From Choristoneura fumiferana (lineage: Eukaryota > Arthropoda > Insecta > Lepidoptera > Tortricidae): a stretch of 64,000 nt of DNA. Position numbers and translations under genes: made by a program. Every line of letters begins with the position of its first letter. Position 1 is the stretch's first letter. Below are positions 1 to 11,600 of the stretch, piece by piece. The stretch spans positions 7,010,904 through 7,074,903 of the forward strand of contig NC_133493.1 in assembly GCF_025370935.1 (NCBI RefSeq), written 5' to 3'. Below the pieces are notes generated by a model. That model saw only the letters and a list, made by a program, of their open reading frames with translations, was not told where the DNA came from and did not search any database.

Positions 1-88
1 GTTTTGCGACAACTTCGCATTGTTCTGTAGTTAAGGCTCCAATAACTTTCTTATACTCCGAAAACGGAATTTGCTGTAACAGCGACAT
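1..88 (-). CDS. N-terminal fragment of an unrecognised protein (runs off window)
   Basis: On the minus strand an ATG at 88-86 opens a frame that stays open to the window edge (29 codons), beginning MSLLQQIPFSEYKKVIGAL. An in-frame TAA lies shortly upstream of this ATG, which supports it as the initiator. The peptide looks like normal cytosolic coding sequence with no signal peptide. I do not recognise the family from so few residues. It points away from the gene at 300, with about 211 bases between the two start codons, so the pair is probably served by one divergent promoter. It could be chance, since 29 codons is short. Confidence 0.5.
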   Translation of the reverse strand, partial: MSLLQQIPFSEYKKVIGALTTEQCEVVAK

Positions 89-299
89 GGTCAGATAATC
101 AATTAATTAAGGAAAATATTTAACTAAAACAAACAAATGAAACTGGTTGGTTAGGTTAAACAGTGATAAAAAAAGTACATCAACAAACGTCACTTTTGAC
201 ATTGACATAACAGAAGAGTATTTTCATTACAACGAAACATCTCTTCGAATTTGCCTTTGTTCAACGTTTTTCAAAGTAAGTAGAACAAAGATACTTAAA
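89..299. promoter_or_regulatory. Probable bidirectional promoter / 5' UTRs
   Basis: This is the short stretch between the start codons of two divergently oriented genes (88, minus; 300, plus). No TATA box stands out. The assignment rests on gene arrangement only. Confidence 0.35.
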
Positions 300-679
300 A
301 TGGCGATCGGCGTTGATACGTCAAAGTGGAAACCTAGGAAAATAGTAGGAACACCGGCAGCTAAGTTTAGGAATGCTCTTGCTGCTGGCATTTTAGGCTT
401 CGGTATACTATGGGGCGCATTTTTTCAGTAAGTTAATATCTAAATAATTGAATTTCAAGTATGACTTAATCGTTGAGGTTATGTTACATGTTGTGACTTA
501 TTTACAGACTATCGAATTTTACGGATCCTATGAAAAAGGCAGCGGAAGTTCTTTACGAGGACCCCATTGAGGAAGTAGAGAGAAAAATTATGATAGCTAG
601 TGGCATGCACGTTCGATCCGGCGATAAACTGAGACAATTGATGGAAGAAGAGAAAAGAATTGATTTACCAGACAAATAA
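300..679 (+). CDS. Small single-pass membrane protein, 99 aa, family not recognised
   Basis: Two exons, 300-427 and 508-679, join in frame through a GTAAGT donor at 428 and a TTTACAG acceptor ending at 507, giving 99 residues. I chose the ATG at 300 (context AAAATGG) over the in-frame ATG at 147, because the 51 codons before it do not look like protein. Residues 1-22 are basic and polar (KWKPRK), about 24-43 form one hydrophobic Ala/Gly/Leu/Ile segment, and the rest is a charged, probably helical tail (DPIEEVERK, RQLMEEEKR) ending LPDK. The layout suggests a small organelle-membrane protein, possibly mitochondrial, but this is inference. AATAAA signals at 731 and 751 fit its 3' end. SLX4 starts only 142 bases after its stop. 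Confidence 0.75.
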
Positions 680-730
680 TATGAACATAGGTAGTACTGA
701 TAGGTATGTTTTGAGTCTTATTTTGTAAAT

Positions 731-756
731 AATAAACAGTAGATAAATATAATAAA
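731..756 (+). terminator. Polyadenylation signals of the 99-aa gene
   Basis: AATAAA occurs at 731-736 and 751-756, 52-77 bases after the stop codon at 679 and before the SLX4 start at 822. Confidence 0.6.
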
Positions 757-821
757 GAATTGTTTTATTTGTTGCCAGCCAATGCCAAGTTGTTAGCAAA
801 TACTTTACTGGCAACACTGTT

Positions 822-3800
822 ATGGATGAGAGTCTCACAGACTTTAAAGAGAAGAAAAGTTTTCAAGGACCTAAGAATGTAAAAGCTTCAGCCCCTAAAC
901 CTAGGGCCAAAAAAGCTGTGAAAAGAATCAAAGGTCAGAAAGATATCCGAATTGCATTGAAGCCAAAGAAAAACGAGCTAATTGCTTATTCTAAAGATTT
1001 TGATAATGTTTGTAAGAAATCTGGTATTGATGTTGACTCAGAGCAACTACAGCTAGCTATAGCTCTATCAAAGTCCTTGCAAGCAAGTGAATCTGCAAAT
1101 GCTCCAAGCACTTCACAACCATTAAATGCACAGCAAAGAACAGGTCTTATTCGAACAACTTTAAAGGAATATGGTTTCAAAGTTCCTGAAGTTAAACCAA
1201 ATATAAATAAGAAAAACAAGAAAAGAAGAAAACCATACAAATTGCTTTTAACAACTGAAGATCAGAAACAACAAATTATATCTGACAGATACACGCAACT
1301 TCTTTTTGAATTGAACAATTCAAAAACAACAAGTACAAGCAAAGATTTAGATACGTCTAGTATATTTTTATATAATATGGCAAGTAACATAGAATATGGT
1401 GATATCAAAAATGATGATGTATTTTATGTAGAAGATTTAATTGAAAAGTCACCAAATAACATGGGTTGTTTATTAAAGGATTGGTCCAATATACCAGGGA
1501 GACTTACAAGTCCGATGCAAGAGAAATCTGAGATAGTATTTTCTGAAATTGAATGCTCTCAAGATGAATTAGACATTGTTCTCAGTGGATCATTGAAATC
1601 TAGCAAAGATATTCTTAAAAGGAGAAACTTGTATAGGAGAAAAACTATTGTCTGCATTGACAATGATGTTATTGATAAAACACATGAGGTCCATGTAGGT
1701 CCTGCTAGTAGTGCATGTGATGATGAAATTTTATCTCCAGAGGTTGTAACAATTGTCTGTAATTCTAGCAACACAACAGTAACTGAAGACAATTCCACTG
1801 AAATAATAACTGTACTAGAAAAACAGTTACTTACAGTAACACAACCTTGTAGAAGTTTATCACCTGACTTATTTGATGATGATGATGATGATACAGTAGT
1901 TGAAATAGCTGAAAAAAGTCCTGTTAAATTAGTTACTAATGTTACAAAAGAAGCTAGTACCTTTATGGATCTAACAGAATGTGTAAATATTGTTTCACAA
2001 AATATCATTAATAGTGATGATGGCAAAGTAAAGAAGGCCCCTAATTTATCGCAAGGTGATGTAACTAAACGAAAATCAAATGATTTTATGGAGATGACAG
2101 ATTGTGTTGGTGTATCATCACAACCAATAAAAGAAATGATAGAAGAACACATAGATTTAACAATACCTTGTATGAATAATGAAGCTTTAGAGAGAAAAAG
2201 TATATGCGTTGAAAATATACATAGTGTTGAGCACATGGATCTAACTCAGTCTTCAAACTCTAGCAATGAATCATTACCTTTTGTTCACATTAGTGGCAAA
2301 GAACGTGTACAAGAAAAATCACTAGATGATACAATAATATTGAATGATAATGATTACCAGGAAGTTAACACAGTAAAAATAAATACAGTTGCAAATGAGA
2401 ATATTAATATTGTCTTAAATGATAATAGACATAAAAGCCACGCTACAGAATTAAACGCAGGCTCTGATGAAATTATAAAAATAAATTCACAAGAAAGTCT
2501 TATTGATGTACCTAAAGAGGCTTCAATAGTTGACTTGGATGCAAGCCATATAGACGATAAAGTGGAAGATAATATTGATGTCACCCAAACTTTCGTACCT
2601 AAAAATGCTTCAATACTTGACTTGGACGCAAGTAATATAGATGATAAAGTGGAAGATAATATTGATCTCACCCAAACTTCCAAATCGAACGAATCAGACA
2701 TTTGTAGTCCTGTTAAAAATACACCTAATTGTATGAACAGCCTTGGTATGAGCAGTCTTGGTAAAAAAGACGATGTTTCAGTAGATTATGATGAAGCTTT
2801 AGAAAACATGAATTGTTATACAGATCATGCATACGATTTAAATTTCAATGCTGATAACAGTGTGTTAGAAGATAATAAATTAGATACATCAAAGAAAGAA
2901 GTTCAATTTCATAACAATGAAGATAATGAAGTTGTAGGACTTCCTGGATCTAGATTAAAATCATCAAATAGAGATACAGATCTCAATTTTGATATTGGTG
3001 GCATTTCTGTGATAAATGGCCTTCAGAGTTTTAATAGAGAATCAAGAAATACAATATATGAGCCTAACGGAAGTATGAGGGACAGCTTACCTATAGTTGA
3101 AATAGGAGGTACAGAACCACCACCAAAACCTAAACCACCATTTGATGAATTTCCTGATCCTGTAGACCACATGAATAGTAACTTTATTCAAGAAAGAACG
3201 AAAACTCCCACTAAAGCAGCTAATTTGCAAATAGCAGTGACTCCAAAACAATCTGAATATATTGTTAGAACAGATAACATAACTCCAATGGCAGACTATG
3301 CAGCTATGACATCACCAGAAAGAAATAGAGAATTAGACAAATATGGATTGAAACCATTTAAAAGAAAAAGAGGTAAATATCTACATATCCTCACTGCTTT
3401 TAAAAAGCTTGTACCTACCTCAAAATCAATTTCTAAGTGAATTTTAAGGGTCAATTTTGCTGACTTATTGAATTGAGATGCAAGATAATATTTAGTATCT
3501 AATTATATATCCACACACCATAGAACCTATCACAGTAAATAATTTAATCTGTGCGAGTACCTATAACAAAATCTGTCTATTTTATTTGTCGTGAGAGTTG
3601 TGGGCAACCAGTGCATGCAAGTAGCAAGTTGTTGTTCACTATGGCATTCTAAGGGAGAGGCCTTTGTTCAGCAGTGGACGTCTTCCGGCTGATGATAATG
3701 ATGATGATGGTAGCAAAAAAATGCTTATCAAATTACCTACTTAAATATACTGAGTGGAAACAGGCCCTCAAATGTATGCAGAATCGGTAATTTTGTATGA

Positions 3801-5749
3801 AGGGTGGGCCTAATTTTGTGCCGCTGATTATATTAAATTTCATACAATAACAAAGTTTTAGGGTAACGTATAAATGAAATAAGTTTAGCGTGCATTCATG
3901 AAAGTTTTCAATTTTTGAAAAGTCTTGACATGGTAGAGTAATTAGGTACTTTTAAATGGTCAATTAAATCGAAAACGTGACAATTATTTTTCAGCAATAC
4001 AACTCCTGACGCATTTGTACAATCAAACACACCCATTCGTAGAATCAGCGCAAGAATTGACCTCCCCATCCAAAAAGAGGAAACTAGAATGTCTAACTCA
4101 ACCCTCTACATCAAAATCTCCCCGAAAAGTTTCAAAGTCACCGAAGAAAAGTTCTAAACCAAATACTTCTAAATCTCCAAGAAATGGTTCAGAAGGTGCT
4201 GGAAGTTTGAATGTACCGGATAAAGAAAATGATATGTTTATGGTCACCAATGAAGTGCCAACTTTAAGGGATATTGAGTGTGATGCTGATGACTGGGTTT
4301 TTCAGAAGCGAGAGAAGGCTAAGGTGAGTTACGCGACTGTTAATGCACAGAATTACAGAACCAACGTTAGTTCAGAATCTGCAGTGGGTCCGCGTGGAAT
4401 ACGACCCAAGCCCTCCTGCGAGCTTAGCAGAATAGAATAATGATCACACACTCACTGAAACATTATCGTAAAGTTAAAATCTCTTTAGGACCTAAGTACC
4501 CACTTCATCATCATCATCATCATCCCAGCCTATATACGTCCCACTGCTGGGCACAGGCCTCCTCTCAGAACAAGAGGGCTGGGGCCATAGTTCTCACGCG
4601 GGCCCAGTGCGGATTGGGAACTTCACACGCACCATTGAATTGCTTCGCAGGTTTGTGCAGGTTTCCTCACGATGTTTTCCTTCACCGCAAAGCTCGTGGT
4701 AAATTTCAAATGTAATTCCGCACATGAATTTCGAAAAACTGAGAGGTACGAGCCGGGGTTTGAACCCACGACACAACCCTACTACTACTGGGTGACAAGT
4801 GTCCCATGATATTTATTTAATTAATAGGCTGTTACTGGGCCAGTGAGATGCAGCTTTGGCTTCATCTGCACTTTTAACCAGGTGAGATAGGGTTCAATCA
4901 CGGGTGTTTTTATGTAAAAAAAAAAAATACAAACCTTCGCATTTATAATATTAATAGGCTAAGCAAGGAACTAAGAATGTAACGTTTTTTCACAGCTTCA
5001 CTCCTGCCGCGTGCCTCTCCACATCGCCTTCCACAACTTCGTGTCTTGCCGACGGCTCCTCCACGAAGCTATACTAAGATACGAACCTGTCAATATAGAC
5101 GTGATACACAAGGAGTTGGTGGCGAGCGGGCACCGGTATGATCCTAAGGTAAACCTAACGTAAATTATTAAATAACTAGATGAAAACCCGGCTTCGCTCG
5201 GGTAAAATGTAGACTCATAATAATATGTTTGAAAAATTTTTTTGCCAGTAAAGACTGTCGTACTTATCGAAAATTCCCAGCCTTAATTATTATCACAAAC
5301 AATTTAACGGCTAACCTACGTATCGATATTTCACCAGTAGATTTTTTAGATTCTCCTAAATCTTATTTGCCCAAATAACTACGTAGTCGGTCCCAAAGTT
5401 CTGTCACAACGACGCCCTTTGCATGTTCGATCTATTGTTAACCCCCGATAACCATATAGCAAATTTCATCTGAATAGAATCGTTTCTGAGATAAATAAAT
5501 AAGCCGAACACTCAACCGTTGCCAAACAAATCTAATGACGCTAAATATTTTATCTCTTTACGTTCCTGATGAACGCAAAAGCAATCATAACTTTCGTTTA
5601 AACAGATTTTTCATATCACCCTACGTTTAAACTTGTAAACTATTTTAATAGAATAATTTTGCTTTTTTCAGGATCTCCTAAAATTCATGGACAAGAAATG
5701 CATAACGGTGAAAACAGCTGACAATGCCAAAAATAAAAATCGCTACTGA
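822..5749 (+). CDS. SLX4: SLX4 / MUS312 structure-specific endonuclease scaffold subunit
   Basis: SLX4 proteins scaffold the nucleases SLX1, MUS81 and XPF/MEI-9 in the nucleus for crosslink repair and Holliday-junction processing; the fly form is MUS312. Four exons (822-3372, 3995-4323, 4996-5148, 5672-5749) join in frame at GT-AG borders to give 1036 aa. The first intron splits the SAP-like helix region (about 820-865): TPMADYAAMTSPE, ELDKYGLKPF, then KRKRAIQLLTHLYNQTHP across the join. Exons 3-4 encode the conserved C-terminal SLX1-binding domain (about 961-1036), including HIAFHNFVSCRRLLHEAI and DLLKFMDKKCITV. The N-terminus is lysine-rich, followed by a helix (DVDSEQLQLAIALSKSLQ). The acidic, disordered middle carries six SUMO-interacting-like motifs and a duplicated 29-residue unit. 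I see no UBZ4 zinc finger. The open frame past 3372 and past 4323 is intron read-through. Possible polyA signals are at 5995 and 6107. Confidence 0.9.
2508..2681 (+). repeat. In-frame tandem duplication, 2 x 87 bp, in SLX4 exon 1
   Basis: Two adjacent 87-bp units (2508-2594 and 2595-2681) encode near-identical 29-residue blocks that share DKVEDNID and end in VTQTF / LTQTS. Each unit carries one IDxT motif. It looks like a fairly recent replication-slippage or unequal-exchange event that preserved the frame. Confidence 0.85.
3648..3712 (+). repeat. RTE-type non-LTR 3' end with ATG-rich tail (SLX4 intron 1)
   Basis: The stretch GGGAGAGGCCTTTGTTCAGC followed by a GATGATAATGATGATGATGG tail is a decayed version of the terminal codons (GEAYVQQWTS and stop) of RTE-like reverse transcriptases seen better at 41418 and 62163. 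It is a strongly 5'-truncated copy within the first SLX4 intron. The rest of that intron shows nothing else. Confidence 0.6.
4506..4780 (-). repeat. tRNA-headed SINE, minus copy (SLX4 intron 2)
   Basis: Read on the minus strand it has box-B-like GGGTTCAAACCCC near its head, the body seen at 15240-15561, and a terminal (ATG)n run (CATCATCATCATCATC on plus at about 4505). It ends near CCCAGCAGTGGGACGTATAT. It lies in the second SLX4 intron and creates spurious open frames on both strands. Confidence 0.85.
5178..5515 (-). repeat. Probable dispersed repeat (SLX4 intron 3)
   Basis: Begins AAAACCCGGCTTCGCTCGGG, the reverse of the end typical of the family seen at 44040 and 48590, and runs to an AATAAATAAG stretch. 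The middle is diverged, so membership is uncertain. Confidence 0.35.
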
Positions 5750-6121
5750 AATCTCTTGTATACCTAAAGGCTGGCACCCACTACACCAGAGCTGTGCAAA
5801 ACTTACTAAGGAGCCATACATAAATTACGTCACACCGATTTTGATTTACAATTCGCTATACTCTTGACAGAGTGGTCATGATCGTCTCTTGAGGACCTGC
5901 AGTGAACATCCATGAAGAGTTTCTTTTGAAAATAGTGTGATGGTGCCTCTTGTCTTGAACACCGCGGTTCTGGTGTCCGGAGTTCGTAGTTGCCAATAAA
6001 GAACGCTGCTAAGCTAAGGCCACGGCTAAGATCGTGCTTCCACAGACCGTTGGACCACAGAAGTTTGGTTGAATATTTTTGGTTGTAAAGTCCAGCTGAG
6101 TCCTGCAATAAAAATCGTGTA

Positions 6122-6955
6122 AAATTGCGAGGCCGTAAAGCCGCTTGTAGACGTCCGTTTTTTTTGCCTGTCTTGCGGTGTTGTATGGCTAACAATGAAT
6201 GTGTGTATATGCACCGGACACTTGCCCGGCGACTTAGCCATAGAACACTGCAAGACCGGCAAAAACCGGCCAAGAGCGTGTCGGACACGCCCAAAATAGG
6301 TTTCCGTAGCCATTACGAAAAAAATAAGTAATATTTTCTAAGGGTTTCGTATTTTATACGGAATCTTCCAAGTTTACCTATATTTTATACCTTAGTCTGC
6401 TATTTACTCTGAAACTACTAATAATTCTCAAGTAAACTTAGCCGTTATAGTTTTCCTTGAAAGTTTGATATATTTACTACTATTCTGATTTTTTTCTAAA
6501 TTTTACACCCACCGGTTTAGATTTTAAAACGGGCTCGATTTTAATGAAAATTTGCACTTTAAAGTTGAATATTTTGCAAACAAATCACTGAATCGAAAAA
6601 TCGTTTTAGCAACCCCCTAATGATTTTAAAAGACCTATCCAACGATACCCCACACTACAAGGTTGGATGAGAAAGAAAAAATCACCCTCACTTTACGTCT
6701 ATGGGAGGTACACTAAAAATGTTTTTTTTTTTAATTTTTATTGTACCATTTTGTCGGCATAGTTTACATACATATTCGTGCAAAATTACAGCTTTCTAGC
6801 ATTAATAGTCCCTGAGCAAAGCCGACGGACGGACAGACAGACAGACATGGCGAAACTATAAGGGTTCCGTTTTTGCCATTTTGGCTCCGGAACCCTAAAA
6901 AACGGTCCGTTGTCCGGTGAAACAACGGGCGTCTACAAGCGGCCTCAAGCCAACG
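6122..6955. mobile_element. Foldback (long inverted-repeat) element interrupted by a second repeat
   Basis: The left arm has GCCGCTTGTAGACGTCCG (6131) and then GTCTTGCGGTGTTGTATGGC. The mirror appears as GCCATAGAACACTGCAAGAC (6237) and, after a roughly 640-bp interruption, GGGCGTCTACAAGCGGCC (6927). Removing 6261-6897 restores a continuous right arm, so the second repeat landed inside this hairpin element. No protein is encoded. Confidence 0.6.
6261..6897 (+). mobile_element. Repeat family A, copy 1 (about 640 bp, non-coding)
   Basis: Starts AAAAACCGGCCAAGAGCGTG and ends TTGGCTCCGGAACCCTAAAA. It contains GGTTCCGTAGCC near the 5' end and the near-inverse GGCTCCGGAACCC at the 3' end, a run of ACAGACAGACAG, and no long open frame. 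The same sequence recurs at 12223, 17489 and 39530, and begins again at the very end of the window. It is probably a non-autonomous element; the class is uncertain. Confidence 0.8.
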
Positions 6956-8684
6956 AGTTTGTTGTGGTCAAGAGATGGCCGCATTGTAATGCAACTTGCA
7001 CGATTTTTTTTGGAGGTCTAAGCTGGGCTTATGAAAGACGTTTGGTTTTTACACACGGCTACTGGTTAGAAATAGATATTTATTAATTTTATTATCTTGA
7101 TGTCGACAAAATCTAGTGTTCTAGGCTGCTCCGGGGTCGATTTTTAAATGACTTCCGTAAAAATACCACTCGAAAAGTGGTTGGTATTGGCTATTGACAC
7201 AACCAAGTACAGAACCAGAATGTTAAGGTCGCTCGGGACTCATCAGTTTTTTTCGTTTTCCTAAAGATCAAATGAGAAAGAAAAAGAAAACCGATCTTTT
7301 GTTTCGATTTCTGAACGACATTAGCAAGCTGGTTTAACTGTACTTAACAATTAGATTTTTGAAGCAAGCATATTTTTACATAGGTCATTTAAAAAATTGG
7401 CTGCGTATTTGGAACCTGTTAGTAATTTATAACATCATGATGTGCTAAGTTATCTCTATCATGTTGTATTATATAAAATTAAGGTTTAATTTTAAACAAG
7501 ATCTAGTACTAAGATCTATGATTTTTACGGATTTATGCAATAAATTTGTTTACTGACATTATTATGTTTTATTAATTCTTACCCATACATTTACAATACA
7601 AACAGCCATGGCGGCGTCGGACTCGCACCCGCGGCTATACTTAATTATTTATTTATGGCAATAAGTACAGTTAAATTGGCATGGAAGGTAAAGGTATCAT
7701 ACATTTAATTAAAAAAAGTTAAGTATCATATATGCACCCATACAGGGTGCTAAATTAAAATAATAATCCAAATAGTTGCTGGTTCATAAAGTTGGGATGC
7801 GTGATTAAATAAAATTTGTTGATTATCATTTCATTACCATTTATTATCACTAGGTATTATATAAATTGTTACATCAAATAGGTTTATCATAGTCAGTCTT
7901 ATTTCTACAACTATATTAACCGAAAACTTATATTATAGTGACTACTATAACAATAAAAGATCATTTTCAAAGAATCTGTTTTATACAATAGAACAACAGT
8001 TCATAAATATTGCAATCGGTCGAAGATACGGTAGTAGAAATACATACACTCATGTGTTGTTTGATTATGACAAAGTTTATTATGTCAGCGACTGTTTATT
8101 TATTTGTAACTTGGAAATAGGTTGGCTGACTAAATCTAGGGCATTCAGATTTAAAAAATAAATAAAAGTCTTTACAACTATGGTTGTGCCACACTTGGCA
8201 AGGGAAAATAAGTTTCTGAGTTTGATAGATAAAAGATATTTTCTATCTACCGTATCTCCTACAAAAACCTTAATTATTTATTGCATTACGATAAAAATAT
8301 TAATTATATATATAAACATAAATTTAAATTAAAAAGTCAATTCACTGGATGATTTAAGTATCCGATATAACAACCTCAGTTATCATAGGTTTTAGCGTAA
8401 ACGTACCTACATTATTTTAACAATTCTAACAGAAATTTTCTTCTTCGATCCTCGATTCGAAGCTAATCAGAAACGGCGGTTATTTCTCATGTTCTGACAG
8501 AAATTTCTGATAATGTGCGCCTAGGTTTTTATACTCCAGTTAGAAATTCGAACTACACATCGTGTCATTCAGACCATTCAGATTCATTTAAAACTTGGGA
8601 GTAGACACCCTGTTTTATAAACTCATTCAAATCATCTTTTTATGTAAATTAAATCATAATTTTAACATGTTACCCGGGTAAACG
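6956..8684. other. Intergenic, between SLX4 and IMPACT 3' ends
   Basis: AT-rich, with no convincing exon on either strand. It contains a repeat fragment at 7205-7331 (paired with 58398-58527) and otherwise simple AT-rich sequence. Confidence 0.5.
7205..7331 (+). repeat. Dispersed repeat H, copy 1
   Basis: Shares a long similar stretch with 58398-58527, including AAATGAGAAAGAAAAAGAAA and ATCTTTTGTTTCGA followed by GAACGACATTA / GAGCGACATTA. The class is unknown. Confidence 0.55.
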
Positions 8685-11600
8685 TCATTTTTTCAACAAG
8701 CCAGCTTGTTCAATGACTTGTCTCATGGCGTTACTGATGTGGCGAAATCTGTCTGGTCCAAGTTGGATACCACCGTACCTGCAAAAGTATGCATGAATTT
8801 AGAATGTGACCAAAGAATCGTTACAGCATGGACGGCAAATAAAAAAATTGGATTGGCAACACATTTCACAGATAAAAAAAATTGTGCTTAGTTATGCTAA
8901 GTGGGGCCCAATTTGTACAACAATGTTTTTTTAAATGTTCCTTGAATGTTTCTATCTCTCTCAGTCAGTAATAATTAACGGTTGTAAAGGGGAAAAGACT
9001 ACCTATAGAAACAATTGAATCTGATACATATTTGTGTCATTGGAAATCTACTTCTGTTGCTTCTCATGAAGAGGACATTAACAACATATTTGATTAATTA
9101 AAGAAGTCAACGTACCATCTTGATATAACAACTAGTGTGTTCTTTTGATCCAATATCTGAATCAGCTTCATCATCCGCCCCCCGGCGTGCGCCTCCCCAT
9201 CTTCGTCGCAATCCTGGAGTATTGTTGTCCCTTTGTCGGTCTTACGCTCAATACGATAAGCATACATGTTATGTGTAGCATTCATTATCTTCTTGTTCTC
9301 CTTTAGTTTTTGGAGGACCACACTGAAAAAATAAAAAAAGAGTTAGGAAACTGGTCAATCATAGTTAAGTATAGCTCGTTGCCATGGCAATGCCTCCTGT
9401 GTCTAAATTCATCAAAAGTTAGGAGTTGTGGTATGGGGAATGTAGTCAGCAATCAAAACATTTAATAAAAAAATCGAGGGGTGACTGCAACTCTGTTTGT
9501 TATCTCTATATGCTTATACTGTTGAACTGATTTAGATGGAATTTGGCATGAACATACATTAGGAGACCTTAGGAAGGACATATGATAGTTTTTGTCCCAA
9601 AATATTGCAGTTCTGTCTGGGAGGTATAAACTAATTTTCCGGAGACACAGTCGCAGGCAAAAGCTAGTAGAAATAGAATTTGATCTGACGCAGATTTGCG
9701 TTAGCGGGTGACAACTGATTTGAAGTAAAATAAGAAGTCGTTCTTTTCAAATAACTTACTTGACTTCCTCCAAACTTTTGACGACAGCTAAATGTCCTTG
9801 GAAAATGCTTTTTCGATCCACTATTACTTCTCCGTGAATTATTTCTGGACATGGCACATTCTGAAAATTATAATTATTTGATTTGATTGTCTACTAATAA
9901 TACTGAAGATAAAAAAACCGGGCAAGTGCGATTCGGACTCGCGACCCCGAGGGTTCCGTACACATTTATAGGTATGTAAGTAAATGGGAATAGTGCCTTG
10001 AAGATATATCTCGCTTTTTCAGTGATTTAATACATTCAGTGTAAGCAGAGCCCTACTCGCAAAATGTATGCAGTGTGGGGTCAGATTATATTGGTCATTG
10101 ATATTTACAGACAGACATAAAAAATCAAAATTTTTAGACTTTTGGTTGTGTTATAATAGCTACCTTCATACCAAATTTCAAGATTCTGAGTTCACGGGAA
10201 TAGTACCCTGTGGGTTTTGATTCCCTAGCGAGTTTCGAAAATTTGTGGAAATTTGCAGCATAAATGGCTGCATCTTGTGATTGCGTTGGCTTAGAAGTTT
10301 GATTTTTTCACAGCTTAAAGGGACAGTAGACCTCAGTATTTGATATAAATTTCAGCTTGATACCTTCACGCGTTCCTGAGTAAAAAGGGTCTTGACAGAC
10401 AGACAGACAGACAGATGGACAAAAAGTGATCCTATAAGGGTTCCATTTTATTGAGGTACGGAACCCTAAAAAAGATAAAATAATAATAAAATTACAACTA
10501 AGTTGGTTTCAAGAACACAAAAGATAATGTTATAAAAAATCGTCAGTATAAATCAGAAAAAAAGAAAAAACTTTACTACTATACCAATTCTAATCACATA
10601 ACAAAAAAAATCATAAATGCTAAATCAAATAATTAATCTCTTGGACAAATAAAACAAAGATGATACAAAAAACTTTTTTTATCCATTTCTTTAGTTATTT
10701 TTTTTATTGTGTGAATTTATTGCTAAATGTATGTCTGTTACGCTTACCTGTGACAAGTTTTGCACAACATCAGGACTTCGTCGATCCTGCTTCTGTTTTA
10801 TTTCTTTTTTTTCAGGCTTCATCGTCAATAATATTTCTCTGACTTTTTCTACCCATTGGTAAATTACTGTTTCTCCTATGCATTCCCTGTAATAGACAGT
10901 AAGTTTTTTAACTTTTAAACAATTACGAGAAGTAAACTTGGACTTGGGATTATTGTTATTTCTCATGGCATAATAATAATTAGGCCAATCATTCTCACTG
11001 GGCACTCAGGGCACATGCTGAGGGCCCTACAAACAATGGGCTCCCTTGTGGTTACAACAATCCACTTTTGAAAAAAAAAAATACTTTTGAGTCCCCATCA
11101 TTCTAAAATGCTCAGAGCCTGCTATAGGTTAAAGTGTGCCAAGCAAGATTGCCTTCAACAAGCTCTACTTTAATGACTGCCAGTGATCATGATGCTATAT
11201 CAAAATATTGGGAGCTTCGTAAATAGACTTCCAAAACAAAATATGTCTAGTATTATTTTAACTGTAAAATAATACAAGTTATTTTAGACAAAATACTTCT
11301 GGTAAATCTCAGTCAGTCAGTCAGTCAGTCAGTCAGTCAGTCTCAGATCTTGACATGTAAGAACATGCAGGCAATGCACTGAAATAATGTAAAGTAAATG
11401 GTGCAATTGTTGATATTTTTATTAACATTACTGGTGGAAATTTTGTTTGTGTGTGAAACATATGATCACAGTTATTCAAAATAAATACATTAATAAAAAA
11501 TATGTAGTTTAAAGTTGTCTAGACAGTCTGTGAAAAATTACCACGCGAATGAACTTAGTATGTGTGTGGGACTGGTAGTGGAACCTTTCGCCCACTTGCT

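Noticed and set aside
147..299. Upstream in-frame ATG for the 99-aa gene
   Set aside because: The added residues do not look like protein and the ATG at 300 has better context. A 5' extension is possible but not supported.
3373..3440. Extension of SLX4 exon 1 to its own stop codon
   Set aside because: Splicing at 3372 joins the SAP-like region smoothly to the next exon in the way expected for the family; the extra 22 codons are intron read-through.
4324..4440. Extension of SLX4 exon 2 to the stop at 4440
   Set aside because: The GTGAGT donor at 4324 leads in phase to the C-terminal domain at 4996; the extension has no family match.
4440..4776. Open frames on both strands
   Set aside because: They are translations of the SINE copy.
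8706..8891. Plus-strand 61-codon frame
   Set aside because: It is the antisense of the last IMPACT exon.
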